Below are positions 25,201 to 34,652 of a DNA stretch of 64,000 bases, piece by piece. The notes beneath the pieces were generated by a model that was not told the DNA's origin, searched no databases, and saw only the letters and a program-made list of their open reading frames with translations. Made by a program: the position numbers and the translations under genes. Positions within the stretch are counted from its first letter, which is position 1; each line of letters starts with the position of its first letter. The DNA is from Betaproteobacteria bacterium HGW-Betaproteobacteria-16 (GTDB taxonomy: Bacteria > Pseudomonadota > Gammaproteobacteria > Burkholderiales > Burkholderiaceae_C): the NCBI GenBank assembly GCA_002840835.1, contig PHCQ01000012.1, positions 1 to 64,000 of the forward strand, read 5' to 3'.

Positions 25201-27727
25201 CGAGTACCTCCTCAAGGAACTTAATTTGCCAGTCGTTCCCACCTTGCTGGGCGAGTTCAAGGGCTTTGCTTCGAATACTCTCGCGCGACGTGCCTTCGTT
25301 GATTGCCAACAGAATGTCCGGCATGCTCGCCTCGACAAGGCGTGTCGCACCGGGCTTGACCAACAGATAGTCCCGCTTTGGGACAGCACCAGACAAGAGG
25401 GTCAGTTGGGCGTCGTTCAGACCAAAGAGCTCTCGGTACATGGGTGCCATAGCAGCAACGGAGTCATTGATCGAAGGCAAGAAAACCCGCGTCGGGGTGT
25501 TTGAGACAAATGCCGCCCAGGACTTGAGCTTGGCGAGCTCCTCCGGAGACTGCGTGGCAAACACCACGAAGGCGCGCTTCTTCCTGAACGTCCGAAGCCA
25601 ATCGTTAATCTTGGCTTCGAAGATCGGATTTGCCAGCATGTACCAGGACTCTTCAACATAGATGAAGGTTGGAGTGTTTCCGTTGAGCTTTCGCTCGATG
25701 CAGTAGAAGGCGTAGTCCATGAAAGGCGCGGCCACTTGTTGGTTCTCAAGCAGCTTGCCGGTTTCCATGCACGCGATGTTGCTCAGCGTGAGAGCATCTT
25801 CTTCGTTGTCGAAGTAGTCACTGAAGGCCCCCTTTGCAAACCCCCCTTCGGTATCACTGCGATCCACATATGGCGCAAGCTTGAGGGCCAGCTTCTTGTT
25901 GGTTCCGCTGATGAGCTGGTAGAGCGTACCCAGTCTCCAGCTGGTCTCAGGCAATGTCTTCAGCTGCTGGATCTTGGACGACAGGTCTTCTTGCTCCTCT
26001 GGTGAAAGAGTGGTCTCGTTGCTGGCAAAAAGGACGCCAAGCCACTTCACCAGTGCCAGGTCTTCGCCGTCCCCCAACATTCTTCGGACCGGGTTGATTT
26101 TGATACCCGTCTTTCTCGGAGAAGCCATGTCGATATGGGCACCGCCGAGCAACACGGTTGTCAGCGCCATCGAGTAGTCCTTGTCAAATACATACGATTG
26201 ACAGGGAAAGTACTTTTGGAACTGGGCGAACAGCAGACTCATGAATGTCGTCTTTCCCGAGCCAGAACCACCAATCACTACGGCATGCCCAAGGTCGCTC
26301 GCGTGGGTGTTGAAGTCGTACGGAACGCCATGTGGTGTTGGAAAACGCACATGCGCCGGAACGTCGCGCTGTAGCACTGAAGAAAACAATCCATGCGTCG
26401 CTTCGCCACCAGAAATCGTCCGAATCGGACACAAATCGGCGACGTTCGCGGAAGATGCGAGATAGCGACGGAGCTGCGTGCGGCTGTTTCCAGGAAGGGA
26501 GCCCAGAAACGCACTCATCAGCCCTTGGCGTTCACGGGTAACACCATATCCGCCGGCACGAAGGGTACTGGCGATCATGTCGACCGCCCTATTCACATGC
26601 CTGCGGTCCTCACCCAGGGCCAGGATGGTCATGTTGTAGTAGCCGAACATGAGATCACCCGCCGTGACGTCAACAAGTGCGTCCTGTGCGTCTTGAGCAA
26701 GAGCCAGGTTGCCGGTGTTGACCTTGTCGCTCTCCATCCCAGTGATGCGTTCGAACATTCGCACAGCTGCGCTCTTCACTTCAGTCCGGTAGAACTGCTC
26801 GGCCTTTTGGATAGTGTCCTGAGCAAGGTTTCTGTCGATGAACTGGAACGATTGAACGAGCACGTACTCACAGGGCAATGCGAGGAGACGATCGATCTGT
26901 AAGCTGTGCGCTTCTGGAGGCATACCTGTCGTTGACAAGGCAGCGCAGAAGGTCGAGCGTGATGGGCCTTTGAACTCAAGGGAGTCCCCCTGACGGACCA
27001 GATCGTCAGCAGGGATGAGTGTGTTGAGGTACACAGGCCTGTTGGGGAGGTTGAGCATCCCCTTTTCCGACCCAAGGTTGACTCTGCTGTACAGATCGCC
27101 AAGCAGGTGCTCACCCTCAAGCCGCACAAAGCCAAGGCTCGTTACAACGATATTTGCGAAGGCTGAAACGATGTTTTCGAAGTCCTCGACCATCTCGGCG
27201 ATCTGACCGCGGACACCTGCAATCGCCGACTTCTCACCGAAGCGGTTTCGCAGCACATTGCCGATTGCAGCAAACGCGCTGTCGTTCTGCTCCATCTCCG
27301 TTTTGAGCTGTTCGAAGAACGCCTCTGTCTTCGACGTATACCGATAGGAGATGTAGAGACTGTGCGTAATGCGGCCATTCGGACTCAGCTCGCACACACG
27401 TGCCCAGGCATCATCAATCGCGCTGGCGACCTGGTTGGTGTAAGCAGTCTCGGGATAGTCACTGACCACCCTTCGTTCCTGGATCGAGTACATCGTGCAC
27501 CGGTCAGTCAGCTGACGCATCGCCGTCTGCATGAAGTCAATCCGATGGTTGATCTGATCGTCGTCGACGCCTTCAATGTCGGCACCTTCAAAGGTGAACC
27601 CAGTCAAAAGGGAGCCGTCATGGCAAAGGACCATCTTGGCGGACACAAGACCAAACCATGGGAGCAACTCACCAAGGGAGGAGACGGACTTCCTTGGAAG
27701 CGTGAACAGCTCGTGCAGATTTACCAT
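25187..27727 (-). CDS. trbE: TrbE/VirB4 conjugation ATPase
   Basis: An 846-residue ATPase of the VirB4/TrbE/CagE family. Walker A is GGSGSGKT near residue 480 and Walker B (FIYVEESWYML) lies near 690. The start at 27727 has AGAGGA upstream and lies inside the trbD stop region (7-nt overlap). It drives pilus biogenesis and substrate transfer from the inner membrane. Confidence 0.92.
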   Translation of the reverse strand: MVNLHELFTLPRKSVSSLGELLPWFGLVSAKMVLCHDGSLLTGFTFEGADIEGVDDDQINHRIDFMQTAMRQLTDRCTMYSIQERRVVSDYPETAYTNQVASAIDDAWARVCELSPNGRITHSLYISYRYTSKTEAFFEQLKTEMEQNDSAFAAIGNVLRNRFGEKSAIAGVRGQIAEMVEDFENIVSAFANIVVTSLGFVRLEGEHLLGDLYSRVNLGSEKGMLNLPNRPVYLNTLIPADDLVRQGDSLEFKGPSRSTFCAALSTTGMPPEAHSLQIDRLLALPCEYVLVQSFQFIDRNLAQDTIQKAEQFYRTEVKSAAVRMFERITGMESDKVNTGNLALAQDAQDALVDVTAGDLMFGYYNMTILALGEDRRHVNRAVDMIASTLRAGGYGVTRERQGLMSAFLGSLPGNSRTQLRRYLASSANVADLCPIRTISGGEATHGLFSSVLQRDVPAHVRFPTPHGVPYDFNTHASDLGHAVVIGGSGSGKTTFMSLLFAQFQKYFPCQSYVFDKDYSMALTTVLLGGAHIDMASPRKTGIKINPVRRMLGDGEDLALVKWLGVLFASNETTLSPEEQEDLSSKIQQLKTLPETSWRLGTLYQLISGTNKKLALKLAPYVDRSDTEGGFAKGAFSDYFDNEEDALTLSNIACMETGKLLENQQVAAPFMDYAFYCIERKLNGNTPTFIYVEESWYMLANPIFEAKINDWLRTFRKKRAFVVFATQSPEELAKLKSWAAFVSNTPTRVFLPSINDSVAAMAPMYRELFGLNDAQLTLLSGAVPKRDYLLVKPGATRLVEASMPDILLAINEGTSRESIRSKALELAQQGGNDWQIKFLEEVLDVRV

Positions 27728-28023
27728 GGCAATCCTCTTCCCCAACCCTTTGGTCGATTCATCCAGTCCGAGGGTCGAGGAATGGCGCTGTAGGCATTCC
27801 CCTCTTCGATGTAGCGGAAGAAGATTGCCATGAACTGAGGGTCCTTCTTGGTGAGCAGGCGCGAGATGTAGAAGACGGGAAGCAAAAGCGGAATCCCCAC
27901 GTAAACCTGCGCAGAGAAGAAGAAGGACCCCAGAAACGCAATGCAATAGAAGGCAGCAGGATCCGTCCCCATCACCGTTTTCGGTCGATGCAGGCTCGCT
28001 CGAAAGACACTCGAACGCCTCAT
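27721..28023 (-). CDS. trbD: TrbD/VirB3 inner-membrane protein
   Basis: A 100-residue protein with a hydrophobic central pair of helices (FYCIAFLGSFFFSAQVYVG and IPLLLPVFYISRLL) and a basic N terminus, like VirB3/TrbD. The ATG at 28023 has AAGGG upstream. It lies between trbC and trbE as in all trb operons. Confidence 0.85.
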   Translation of the reverse strand: MRRSSVFRASLHRPKTVMGTDPAAFYCIAFLGSFFFSAQVYVGIPLLLPVFYISRLLTKKDPQFMAIFFRYIEEGNAYSAIPRPSDWMNRPKGWGRGLPW

Positions 28024-28033
28024 TGCGCTGCCC

Positions 28034-28375
28034 TTAGCGGAAGCAAGCTGGCAAATTGATCTGCCCACTCGACAGCAGGATCGTCGCAAGGCCTTGCAAG
28101 ACCCCGTAGAGCACGATGACGGACAGGATCTTGGTCCAATCCATGCGGGCAAACAGGCCGATCACAATGGTTGCCACCACCACCAACAGGAAGACGATGA
28201 TGGCCAGCGGGCCTTTCATCCAGTTCACGATGTCGCAGCCGATGCCATCAATGATGGGCAGGGAAAACTGAGCGAAGGCCGCCGTCGGCACTGCCAGGAG
28301 TACGGCAGTACCGAGCGCTCGGTACATGGACTTGTCAGAAAGTTGCTTTTTGACTGAACTGATGAAATGAGTCAT
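28034..28375 (-). CDS. trbC: TrbC/VirB2 conjugative pilin
   Basis: A 113-residue propilin: a signal peptide ending AAFAQ (residue 36), then two hydrophobic helices separated by a short basic turn (FARMDW). Two cysteines, C47 and one near the C-terminal end, could pair. It is the major subunit of the conjugative pilus and overlaps the trbB stop by 4 nt. Confidence 0.88.
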   Translation of the reverse strand: MTHFISSVKKQLSDKSMYRALGTAVLLAVPTAAFAQFSLPIIDGIGCDIVNWMKGPLAIIVFLLVVVATIVIGLFARMDWTKILSVIVLYGVLQGLATILLSSGQINLPACFR

Positions 28376-29346
28376 GGTTGCTCTCCAGTGGATAAATCTT
28401 TGATGCGGTATTCGCCGCGCTGACGGTCAAACCCTTCAACGCGACAAATTTGTGAAAGCCGGCGCTTGCCGTGCGCTTGTTCGATGAACAGCACGTAGTC
28501 GACGGTGGATGCGATGCGCTGCCGGACAATGTCGTGCGGCATCCCTGTGTCTGCGGTCAACACCAACGACTCAAGTCGCTCAAGCGCGTCTGGTGCCCCG
28601 TCCGCATGGATCGTTGCGCCAGAGCCGGGGTGACCGGTGTTCGATGCGTCCAACCAGTCGTAGGCCTCTGGTCCACGCAACTCACCGAGAAAGATGCGGT
28701 CAGGGCTGTACCGCATGCCCATCTGAACTGCGCGACGTGCCGTTACGCCTTGTTCTGGATCGCACTCCACCAATACGTTGTTCGGGGAGACGATTCGCAG
28801 TTCTTGGACCTGTTCAATGATGAACAGCCGTTGAAGCGGGTCCACAAGAGAAAGCACGCAGTTCATCAGCGTGGTCTTTCCTGAGAACGTGCCCCCGGCG
28901 ATCAGGAAGTTCTTTCTTCCCTTCACCATGCTCCGAATGACTTCGGCCTGGGCCTCGGTTATCGTTTCGGAAGCCGCGTAGTCTTCGAGCGTGATGATCT
29001 TCGTAGCGTGGCGGCGCACGCACATTGAGGGCCCCTTGACTGCCACTGGGGGAAGACATGCCTCAACACGGAATCCGGGCAACCGCGCCGAGAGGATGAG
29101 TTGCTCTCCTCCAATTTGCTTCTTCGCAATACTCGCCAAGAGCGTGATTGCGGTTTGAATCTGGTCCGCCCCAAGGTCGACATCGAACTTCTTGTCTGGG
29201 CCAGATTGCCGCAGAAAAACATCATGGGGACCATTGACCATGATCTCGTTCACGCTCGGGTCATCAAAGACCGGACCGAGCGGACTAAGTGCCTGCATGA
29301 AGTTTGCAAGCAGTCGATGAGAGTAGGACTTTCCTGATCCAAGCAT
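28372..29346 (-). CDS. trbB: TrbB/VirB11 hexameric ATPase
   Basis: A 324-residue ATPase with Walker A GGTFSGKT near residue 150, an Asp box and Walker B around IFLGELRGPEAYD, and a His box (GSGATIHADG). It provides the switch between pilus building and DNA transfer. It is the first gene of the trb block and has its own 24-bp transfer box 40 nt upstream. Confidence 0.92.
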   Translation of the reverse strand: MLGSGKSYSHRLLANFMQALSPLGPVFDDPSVNEIMVNGPHDVFLRQSGPDKKFDVDLGADQIQTAITLLASIAKKQIGGEQLILSARLPGFRVEACLPPVAVKGPSMCVRRHATKIITLEDYAASETITEAQAEVIRSMVKGRKNFLIAGGTFSGKTTLMNCVLSLVDPLQRLFIIEQVQELRIVSPNNVLVECDPEQGVTARRAVQMGMRYSPDRIFLGELRGPEAYDWLDASNTGHPGSGATIHADGAPDALERLESLVLTADTGMPHDIVRQRIASTVDYVLFIEQAHGKRRLSQICRVEGFDRQRGEYRIKDLSTGEQP

Positions 29347-29365
29347 CAGGAGAATTTACGAGTGG

Positions 29366-29387
29366 CCCTCCCTCCCTATCCCCTCCC
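29366..29387 (-). promoter_or_regulatory. G-rich tract with quadruplex potential upstream of trbB
   Basis: On the minus strand five runs of three or four G fall within 22 nt, separated by one to three bases. This fits the usual four-run quadruplex pattern on the non-template strand. It lies directly between the 24-bp box and the trbB start. Confidence 0.5.
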
Positions 29388-29410
29388 ATTGCTCTGTTTT
29401 GCAGGCAATG
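29387..29410 (-). promoter_or_regulatory. 24-bp transfer box, copy 3 (trbB operon)
   Basis: Minus strand: arms CATTG and CAATG with core GCAAAACAG, identical to copy 2 in arms and core and with the same 24-bp spacing. It ends 40 nt before the trbB ATG, the same distance as the box before the relaxase-like gene. Confidence 0.7.
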
Positions 29411-29442
29411 CGAAGGGGTGGTGTCGAGTTTCTAGAGTATTT

Positions 29443-30075
29443 CTAGTTGCGCCCAAAAATGGGCTGCATGTTCGAGACCATGGCCGACAACGGCATGATC
29501 ATCAGCAATGCCCAGAGGGGTGAAACCAATGGTGTGATGGGTAGGGGGAGCGCGAGGTATATGAGCGGACCCATTGCCATGGGAATGACGGTCATACTCG
29601 TCACTGAGTAGGCTGCAGGGCGTATTGCACCGAACTCTGACCGCTTGATGGCTCGCTGGACAAGTCCATCAATCACAGCCGCAATGAAAACTGGTGCGAG
29701 GACTAGGAACCAAACCAGGAAGATGAAGAACCGATGCACTGCTACCAGAAAGTTGAGGACGAGACCATCCACATACCCGTTGAACGCTTTGGTTGCTGCG
29801 ACCCCTGGGCCCGGTACGACTCGCATTGTTCTTCTCATGTCTTCCCCGCGCACCGTAGCTGCTGCCACGCTTCCAGCCGGGGTGTACAGGTTGTAGACAA
29901 TGCTGGCCTTCTTCGAGAGCCAGTCCGCAGTGCTATCTCCAAACGTCGATCTGGTTAGCGCCATTTCGGTCGCCACGAATCGCTCCATGGACTCGTGATT
30001 CCTCAATAGAGGGTTTAGCAGGAACATGCCGAGGAACAAGGCCATCCAGAAACCAATGTGACTCTTGGTGTTCAT
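29443..30075 (-). CDS. DUF4400-type integral membrane protein
   Basis: A 210-residue protein with about four membrane helices (residues 8-25, 105-130, 155-175, 178-198). It resembles the DUF4400 membrane proteins encoded next to traD in SXT-, PFGI- and plasmid-type conjugation modules. Function is unknown; position suggests a partner of the coupling protein. It lies 8 nt after the previous gene. Confidence 0.65.
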   Translation of the reverse strand: MNTKSHIGFWMALFLGMFLLNPLLRNHESMERFVATEMALTRSTFGDSTADWLSKKASIVYNLYTPAGSVAAATVRGEDMRRTMRVVPGPGVAATKAFNGYVDGLVLNFLVAVHRFFIFLVWFLVLAPVFIAAVIDGLVQRAIKRSEFGAIRPAAYSVTSMTVIPMAMGPLIYLALPLPITPLVSPLWALLMIMPLSAMVSNMQPIFGRN

Positions 30076-30083
30076 GGCAGGGT

Positions 30084-30689
30084 TTAGCTATACCGTGCTA
30101 CCACACCAACGTCGCGTGTGCTGGCGATTGAGCAGAGCACCTTCATCCGCGTCCCTTCGACCTCGTTGCGGCTCACGTCGCTTACCTCGTAGAAGCGTAC
30201 CTCCTGAAAGTCGTTTCGCGACACCCAATCACCGAAGGACTCTTGTTCGAGGGTCCATTGCTCCACGGGACGATTCCGATGCACTCCCCACGCCTGGAGG
30301 TGTGCACTATCCTCGGCGGCCATGGCAAGCCCTCGAAGGTATCCAGCGACTACATGCGACCGGCTTCTCTCATTACGTTGTATGGAGCGCTTTACCTCTC
30401 GAACGCCTTCAATCGCTGCTTCGATCACCATCGATCGCTCACTGTCCCTGGCTAAGGGCCAATTCAGGGAGTAGATTGCGAGTAGCTTCTCCGTTGCCAC
30501 GCGCAGGTTTGGGTAGGCCAGCCATATCGACCGCTGATCGTCTTCAAGTCCCTCTGCCTGTATAGCGAGCAACAGCTGATCAAGATCAGAATGGGCCAAC
30601 GGTACCTGTAGGGTGTGCACGGAGGGCTTTCCCTCTTCAATCGCATGCGAGTTGGAAGCCGGGAATAGTTGAGTGACCTTGATGCTCAT
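30084..30689 (-). CDS. Hypothetical cytoplasmic protein next to traD
   Basis: A 201-residue soluble, mostly helical protein of unknown family. No signal peptide, membrane segment or motif is evident. It starts 4 nt after the traD stop and is followed 8 nt later by the DUF4400 gene, so it is part of the transfer operon. Confidence 0.55.
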   Translation of the reverse strand: MSIKVTQLFPASNSHAIEEGKPSVHTLQVPLAHSDLDQLLLAIQAEGLEDDQRSIWLAYPNLRVATEKLLAIYSLNWPLARDSERSMVIEAAIEGVREVKRSIQRNERSRSHVVAGYLRGLAMAAEDSAHLQAWGVHRNRPVEQWTLEQESFGDWVSRNDFQEVRFYEVSDVSRNEVEGTRMKVLCSIASTRDVGVVARYS

Positions 30690-30693
30690 TTTT

Positions 30694-32640
30694 CTATTTC
30701 ATCTGTAAAACTGGGATGCGGCCTTTGATGAACTCAGACCGATTCAACATTGCGACATACTGGAGATCTGGCATTCCTGGTAGGAGGGACGGTGGAAACA
30801 GTTCGGTCTTCGTTTCAGAGATTGACTCTGCGCGGTTTACCGAGAATTCGAGGCCGGTATCTTCTGTCTTCGATCCGGTCGACTGGCTTTGGGAGCGGAC
30901 CTGAATCGCCGTCATTCCGAACTTCTCTGACACCATCTCCATGGTGGCCGCGTCCTGCGTCGCACCCACGATCATGTTGTTCATGTTCCCCATGAAGCGA
31001 AGTGCCTTGCTCTTGTTGCCTCCAAAGGCATCAACCAAGTCAGACAAGGTCTGGCCAAGAGCCCAGATGAATATCCCAGCGCCCCGCCCCTTGTTTGCCT
31101 GTTGAATGAGCGGTTCGCACATCACGTCTCCCCACTCATCAACCATGACATGGATTCTCCGAGGCGTACTCCCGTCATCACCCTCGACGCCGTGGTTGTA
31201 GATCTCGGCCGCAACGGCTGACCCATCAGCCAACAACATCGCTGCCAGGGCATGCCCCACAGAGGGATCGGCTAGCGTATCTGTGCCGACATAGAGGATG
31301 TGCTTGCCTTTGACCACCCGCATCATGTCCATGATCGGACGCTTGTCATCCAAGTCTTCGTAGTCAGGTGAGAGCAGGCCACGCAGATCGTCAGTACTGA
31401 GCTTCGTGAGCATGGGTGTGATGCTCACGATCATCTTCCCGAACCACTGTTTGTCAGCCTCAAGGATCGCTATCAGTCCCTTGATTTCCTCAAGCTTTTC
31501 AGGAATGCCTTTTCGCCTTGCCTCTGCATGATCCTCCGCAAGATCTCGGTTGAAGACTTGAATCATGGCTGTGAGTTCGACTGAGCCTGTTTCGACGACT
31601 ACAGAAGGCTTCCCCCTGCCCTGCTTTGGACTTGAGAAGCCCAGCTTTGCAATCTCTTGGCTGATCTGGTCACTGAACTCAGCTCCATCAGTCTTGAAGA
31701 ACTTCGTAAGCGCCTCCTCAGTCAACCGCTCAACGCTCACGCGAGATTGCATTGCTGTCTTGAGAGAGACGATGTTCACCCGACGGCCGATGTACTTCAT
31801 ACCATTGGTGATTGAGTGCACTGCGTTCCAACAGAAATCCTTGAACGTGCTGTCCTCTGCTGAGAGAACGAGTGAAACGCGAGACGCAACCTGGCTCACT
31901 CGATCCCAGTTTTTCAGCAAGTCCATCCGGGTTGACTGTGAAGCAAATGCTGGATGCATCATGAGAAAACGTTCTGGCTCACCAGTAGCTGCTGCACAGC
32001 TTCGGCAGATTTCTCTCAACTCAGGATCTCCCTTGGGGTCGATCACTATGACCGTGTCCCCTCGAGACGCAAGCTGGTAGAGGATCAAAGAAACGAGCCT
32101 GGTCTTCAATGCACCGGTGGTAGCAACCACTGCACAATGGCCCTTCAGAGAATCAAAGGGCGCGAGCACATCCTGCTCCTGCTGTTCCAGCCCATGAATC
32201 CACTGCATGCCACGCTCGGTGGCAGGATCACGTTTCTCACCGAGGAACCGCAGCACCCATGACGGTGGATAGATCTCAGCGAGGTCTCTCTTCATCACCT
32301 CGTAAGCACGGCGCGTGTGCCTTGGCTCCCACCTGTACCCCCATCCCAACCACAGGTTGTTGCCCATGGATGGAAGTGCCTTGGCCAACTGGCTGGTGCT
32401 AATGAAGGACAGTGGCTTGCCGATGAGCGAAAGCTTCATCCGTGCAAGTTGGTGAGCAGCATGAAATCGCCACGCTGCCATGAGCCCGCTCATGGCTACC
32501 AACATGAATATGGCGTAGCCACCGAACTCCAGAACGAAAGCCCAAGTCAGGCACCAAACGGCTGAAACCGTCCAGGCGATGACAGCCCGCGCTTCGTAGA
32601 GAGGTCTCAGAATCTGTTCGAACGGCTTCGCCTTCTTCAT
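30694..32640 (-). CDS. traD: TraD-type coupling protein (VirD4 family, SXT/TOL subgroup)
   Basis: A 648-residue inner-membrane ATPase that brings the relaxosome to the channel. Two membrane helices (about 20-75) precede the motor domain. Residues near 170 read ATTGALKTRL where the SXT-type family usually has GTTxxGKTRL: the lysine and threonine remain but both glycines of the P-loop are replaced. DPKGDPE and VMVDEWGD (Walker B region) are intact. The ATG at 32640 overlaps the upstream stop (ATGA). Confidence 0.82.
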   Translation of the reverse strand: MKKAKPFEQILRPLYEARAVIAWTVSAVWCLTWAFVLEFGGYAIFMLVAMSGLMAAWRFHAAHQLARMKLSLIGKPLSFISTSQLAKALPSMGNNLWLGWGYRWEPRHTRRAYEVMKRDLAEIYPPSWVLRFLGEKRDPATERGMQWIHGLEQQEQDVLAPFDSLKGHCAVVATTGALKTRLVSLILYQLASRGDTVIVIDPKGDPELREICRSCAAATGEPERFLMMHPAFASQSTRMDLLKNWDRVSQVASRVSLVLSAEDSTFKDFCWNAVHSITNGMKYIGRRVNIVSLKTAMQSRVSVERLTEEALTKFFKTDGAEFSDQISQEIAKLGFSSPKQGRGKPSVVVETGSVELTAMIQVFNRDLAEDHAEARRKGIPEKLEEIKGLIAILEADKQWFGKMIVSITPMLTKLSTDDLRGLLSPDYEDLDDKRPIMDMMRVVKGKHILYVGTDTLADPSVGHALAAMLLADGSAVAAEIYNHGVEGDDGSTPRRIHVMVDEWGDVMCEPLIQQANKGRGAGIFIWALGQTLSDLVDAFGGNKSKALRFMGNMNNMIVGATQDAATMEMVSEKFGMTAIQVRSQSQSTGSKTEDTGLEFSVNRAESISETKTELFPPSLLPGMPDLQYVAMLNRSEFIKGRIPVLQMK

Positions 32641-34559
32641 GGGATGGCGAGCCTTTTGGCGGCATGGTGAGCAAGAATGAAGCACATAACCGTTTTGTCT
32701 CCGCCCTCGACCCTTGGAAGGTTGTAGACCATCTTTCGCGGGGTTTCTGGGGCCGTATAGAGATACCCTTCCGTTCCCAGCCGATTCAAGAACGTCACAG
32801 GGTCCTTGGCGTGGTCAGACAGAAGCGTCATGTCGAACGCAGCTCCGTGCTCGCACATGCGCATCACCCGACCACCGTTCGACTTGGTCCTCCAGATGTG
32901 CACCAGGCGGCCTAGTAGCTCAGCCTCGTACGTGCCAAATTTGTCAGTGACTTCTGCTGATAGGAGTGATGCATAGCGAATTTCAGGCGCCTCAACCACA
33001 GCGTTTGCACCGGGTTTGCTCTTGGAAACCTCCTGGAGCCTGGGCTTGACGTTTTCTCGCTCGCTCTGAGAGGAAGGAGTCGATGGAGCTGCAGCGCTCG
33101 GTACAAGCCGCTCACTGACCTCTTCCGGTACTGGTGCACAAGCGGAATCCAACTCATCCCCACGTCCCTCCGTCACATCGTCTTCTTCCTCATCAGCAAC
33201 GCTGACTCCGATGGGAAGCTCAACTTGCTCCAGCGTTGGCAACTTCGCTTTTGCGACCTTTTCCACAGGAGAGGATGCTTCACGAGGAACCTCAGCGATC
33301 TCGTGAACCGCTATGGGATCCTTCGAACGAAGTGCTGACAAGAGCACCGGCCTTGTTTTCTCCAAGGATTCAAGCGTGATCCCCTCTGGCAAAACCAATC
33401 CCGGATTCGTGATCTTCACCGCCGTCTTGACCTCACCTGCAGCGTCAGCAATTTCAACCAGTGCTACGCCTTCGACGCCAGCCTCAACCATCGACGTCGA
33501 GACGAGCATCGCCAGCAGAGCCGACTCGTTCGAAGGAATCCCTGTTGTTTCCTGTGCTCGACAATACTCAATGATGTCGATCCCCGCCCGGGGCCACTCC
33601 AGATACGCGCCGGTGGAGTCAGCATGAAGTATCGAGTCGTTGAGCACCCACTTGGACTTCAGCATCTCGCTTATCGCATCGATGATGTACGGCGCAACGT
33701 TCGATCCCACTGCCAATCGGCCGTAGTTCTGGTGGCGTCGCGCTGACTCACGTTTGGCGACGGCGCTCCACATATCCTTCACAAGGCCACCGGCGATTGA
33801 AGCTTTGCTGGCGCCCAGCCCAGAGACCACATCAACGAGCGTGGCAACAAGGTCTGGTGAGCCTTGATTGAGCCATTCAATGTTCTCTCGCCCAATGAGC
33901 CTCAACACGAATGTGGCGGCGATTGGATTCGGACCGAGTTTTGGCTCGTTGAAGCGCCATGAGACATACATTCGACCTGCACCGAACTCTCGGCACCAAG
34001 TAGTAACAGACTCCAGCTCCGGGGCCCACTTTCTTCCGGCCGAGTCCACTACGCTCATGGAAGCCAATGCGCCTCCCAGTGGATACACAAGCCCAGCGCA
34101 GAAGCATATGTATCGCCAACGGCCTTCCAACAAGTGCCGTTCTTCAACACCGAGATCACCGGTGAAGATCCGCCCGTCGCTTGCTCGGAAACAGGTGAAT
34201 GCTGTTTCGACGCCAGCTCGCACTAGCCCACCTGAACCTGCAAACAGATCCGAGGACGATCCTGGCAGGCTGTTCACATATTCGGCCATTCGGCGGATAG
34301 GTCCAAGGAATCGCTGTTCGAACACAGTTGCGGACTCCGCGGCATGGATGCGCAACATCCCTAGCAACTCCGCTTGGCCATCAAATAGGCCTGTCACGTC
34401 CTCGACCGGAAGACCCGGATCACGCGGTGGGTAGACGATGGCCTCGCGATGGGCAAGACCTTTGCTCATTGATTCCGCGGTAGCAGTTGTGGCAGGAACA
34501 GAGGATGAAATTCTCTGCAGTCCCAACATTGATAGAACGAGGTTGAACCATTTCGACAT
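32637..34559 (-). CDS. MobH/TraI_2 relaxase homologue lacking the metal-binding residues
   Basis: A 640-residue protein homologous to the SXT/PFGI-type TraI relaxases. The start region (YPPRDPGLPV), VNSLPGSSS, GSGGLVRAGVETAF and the C-terminal TraI_2_C-like winged domain (about 530-630) align with the family. However, the family HHH before the GGL motif is replaced (SDLFAGSGGL), the next His is Ala, and the HD of the LLHDVGK motif is Tyr-Pro (LVYPLGGA). All expected metal ligands are therefore missing. A low-complexity acidic/Pro linker spans 420-520. It may be a non-catalytic relaxosome component. It has its own 24-bp box. Confidence 0.7.
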   Translation of the reverse strand: MSKWFNLVLSMLGLQRISSSVPATTATAESMSKGLAHREAIVYPPRDPGLPVEDVTGLFDGQAELLGMLRIHAAESATVFEQRFLGPIRRMAEYVNSLPGSSSDLFAGSGGLVRAGVETAFTCFRASDGRIFTGDLGVEERHLLEGRWRYICFCAGLVYPLGGALASMSVVDSAGRKWAPELESVTTWCREFGAGRMYVSWRFNEPKLGPNPIAATFVLRLIGRENIEWLNQGSPDLVATLVDVVSGLGASKASIAGGLVKDMWSAVAKRESARRHQNYGRLAVGSNVAPYIIDAISEMLKSKWVLNDSILHADSTGAYLEWPRAGIDIIEYCRAQETTGIPSNESALLAMLVSTSMVEAGVEGVALVEIADAAGEVKTAVKITNPGLVLPEGITLESLEKTRPVLLSALRSKDPIAVHEIAEVPREASSPVEKVAKAKLPTLEQVELPIGVSVADEEEDDVTEGRGDELDSACAPVPEEVSERLVPSAAAPSTPSSQSERENVKPRLQEVSKSKPGANAVVEAPEIRYASLLSAEVTDKFGTYEAELLGRLVHIWRTKSNGGRVMRMCEHGAAFDMTLLSDHAKDPVTFLNRLGTEGYLYTAPETPRKMVYNLPRVEGGDKTVMCFILAHHAAKRLAIP

Positions 34560-34599
34560 GGCATCGATTCTCGGAGGGGCAGTTCTAAAAGAACCGCCG

Positions 34600-34623
34600 C
34601 ATTGGCCCATTTAGCGGTCATTG
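34600..34623 (-). promoter_or_regulatory. 24-bp transfer box, copy 4 (relaxase-like operon)
   Basis: Minus strand: CAATG, then core GCTAAATGG, then CAATG, with the same 24-bp spacing; it differs from consensus in the left arm and core but keeps all invariant positions. It ends 40 nt before the ATG of the relaxase-like gene. Confidence 0.55.
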
Positions 34624-34652
34624 CGACCTATGGGTCATGAGGAATCGAAAAA

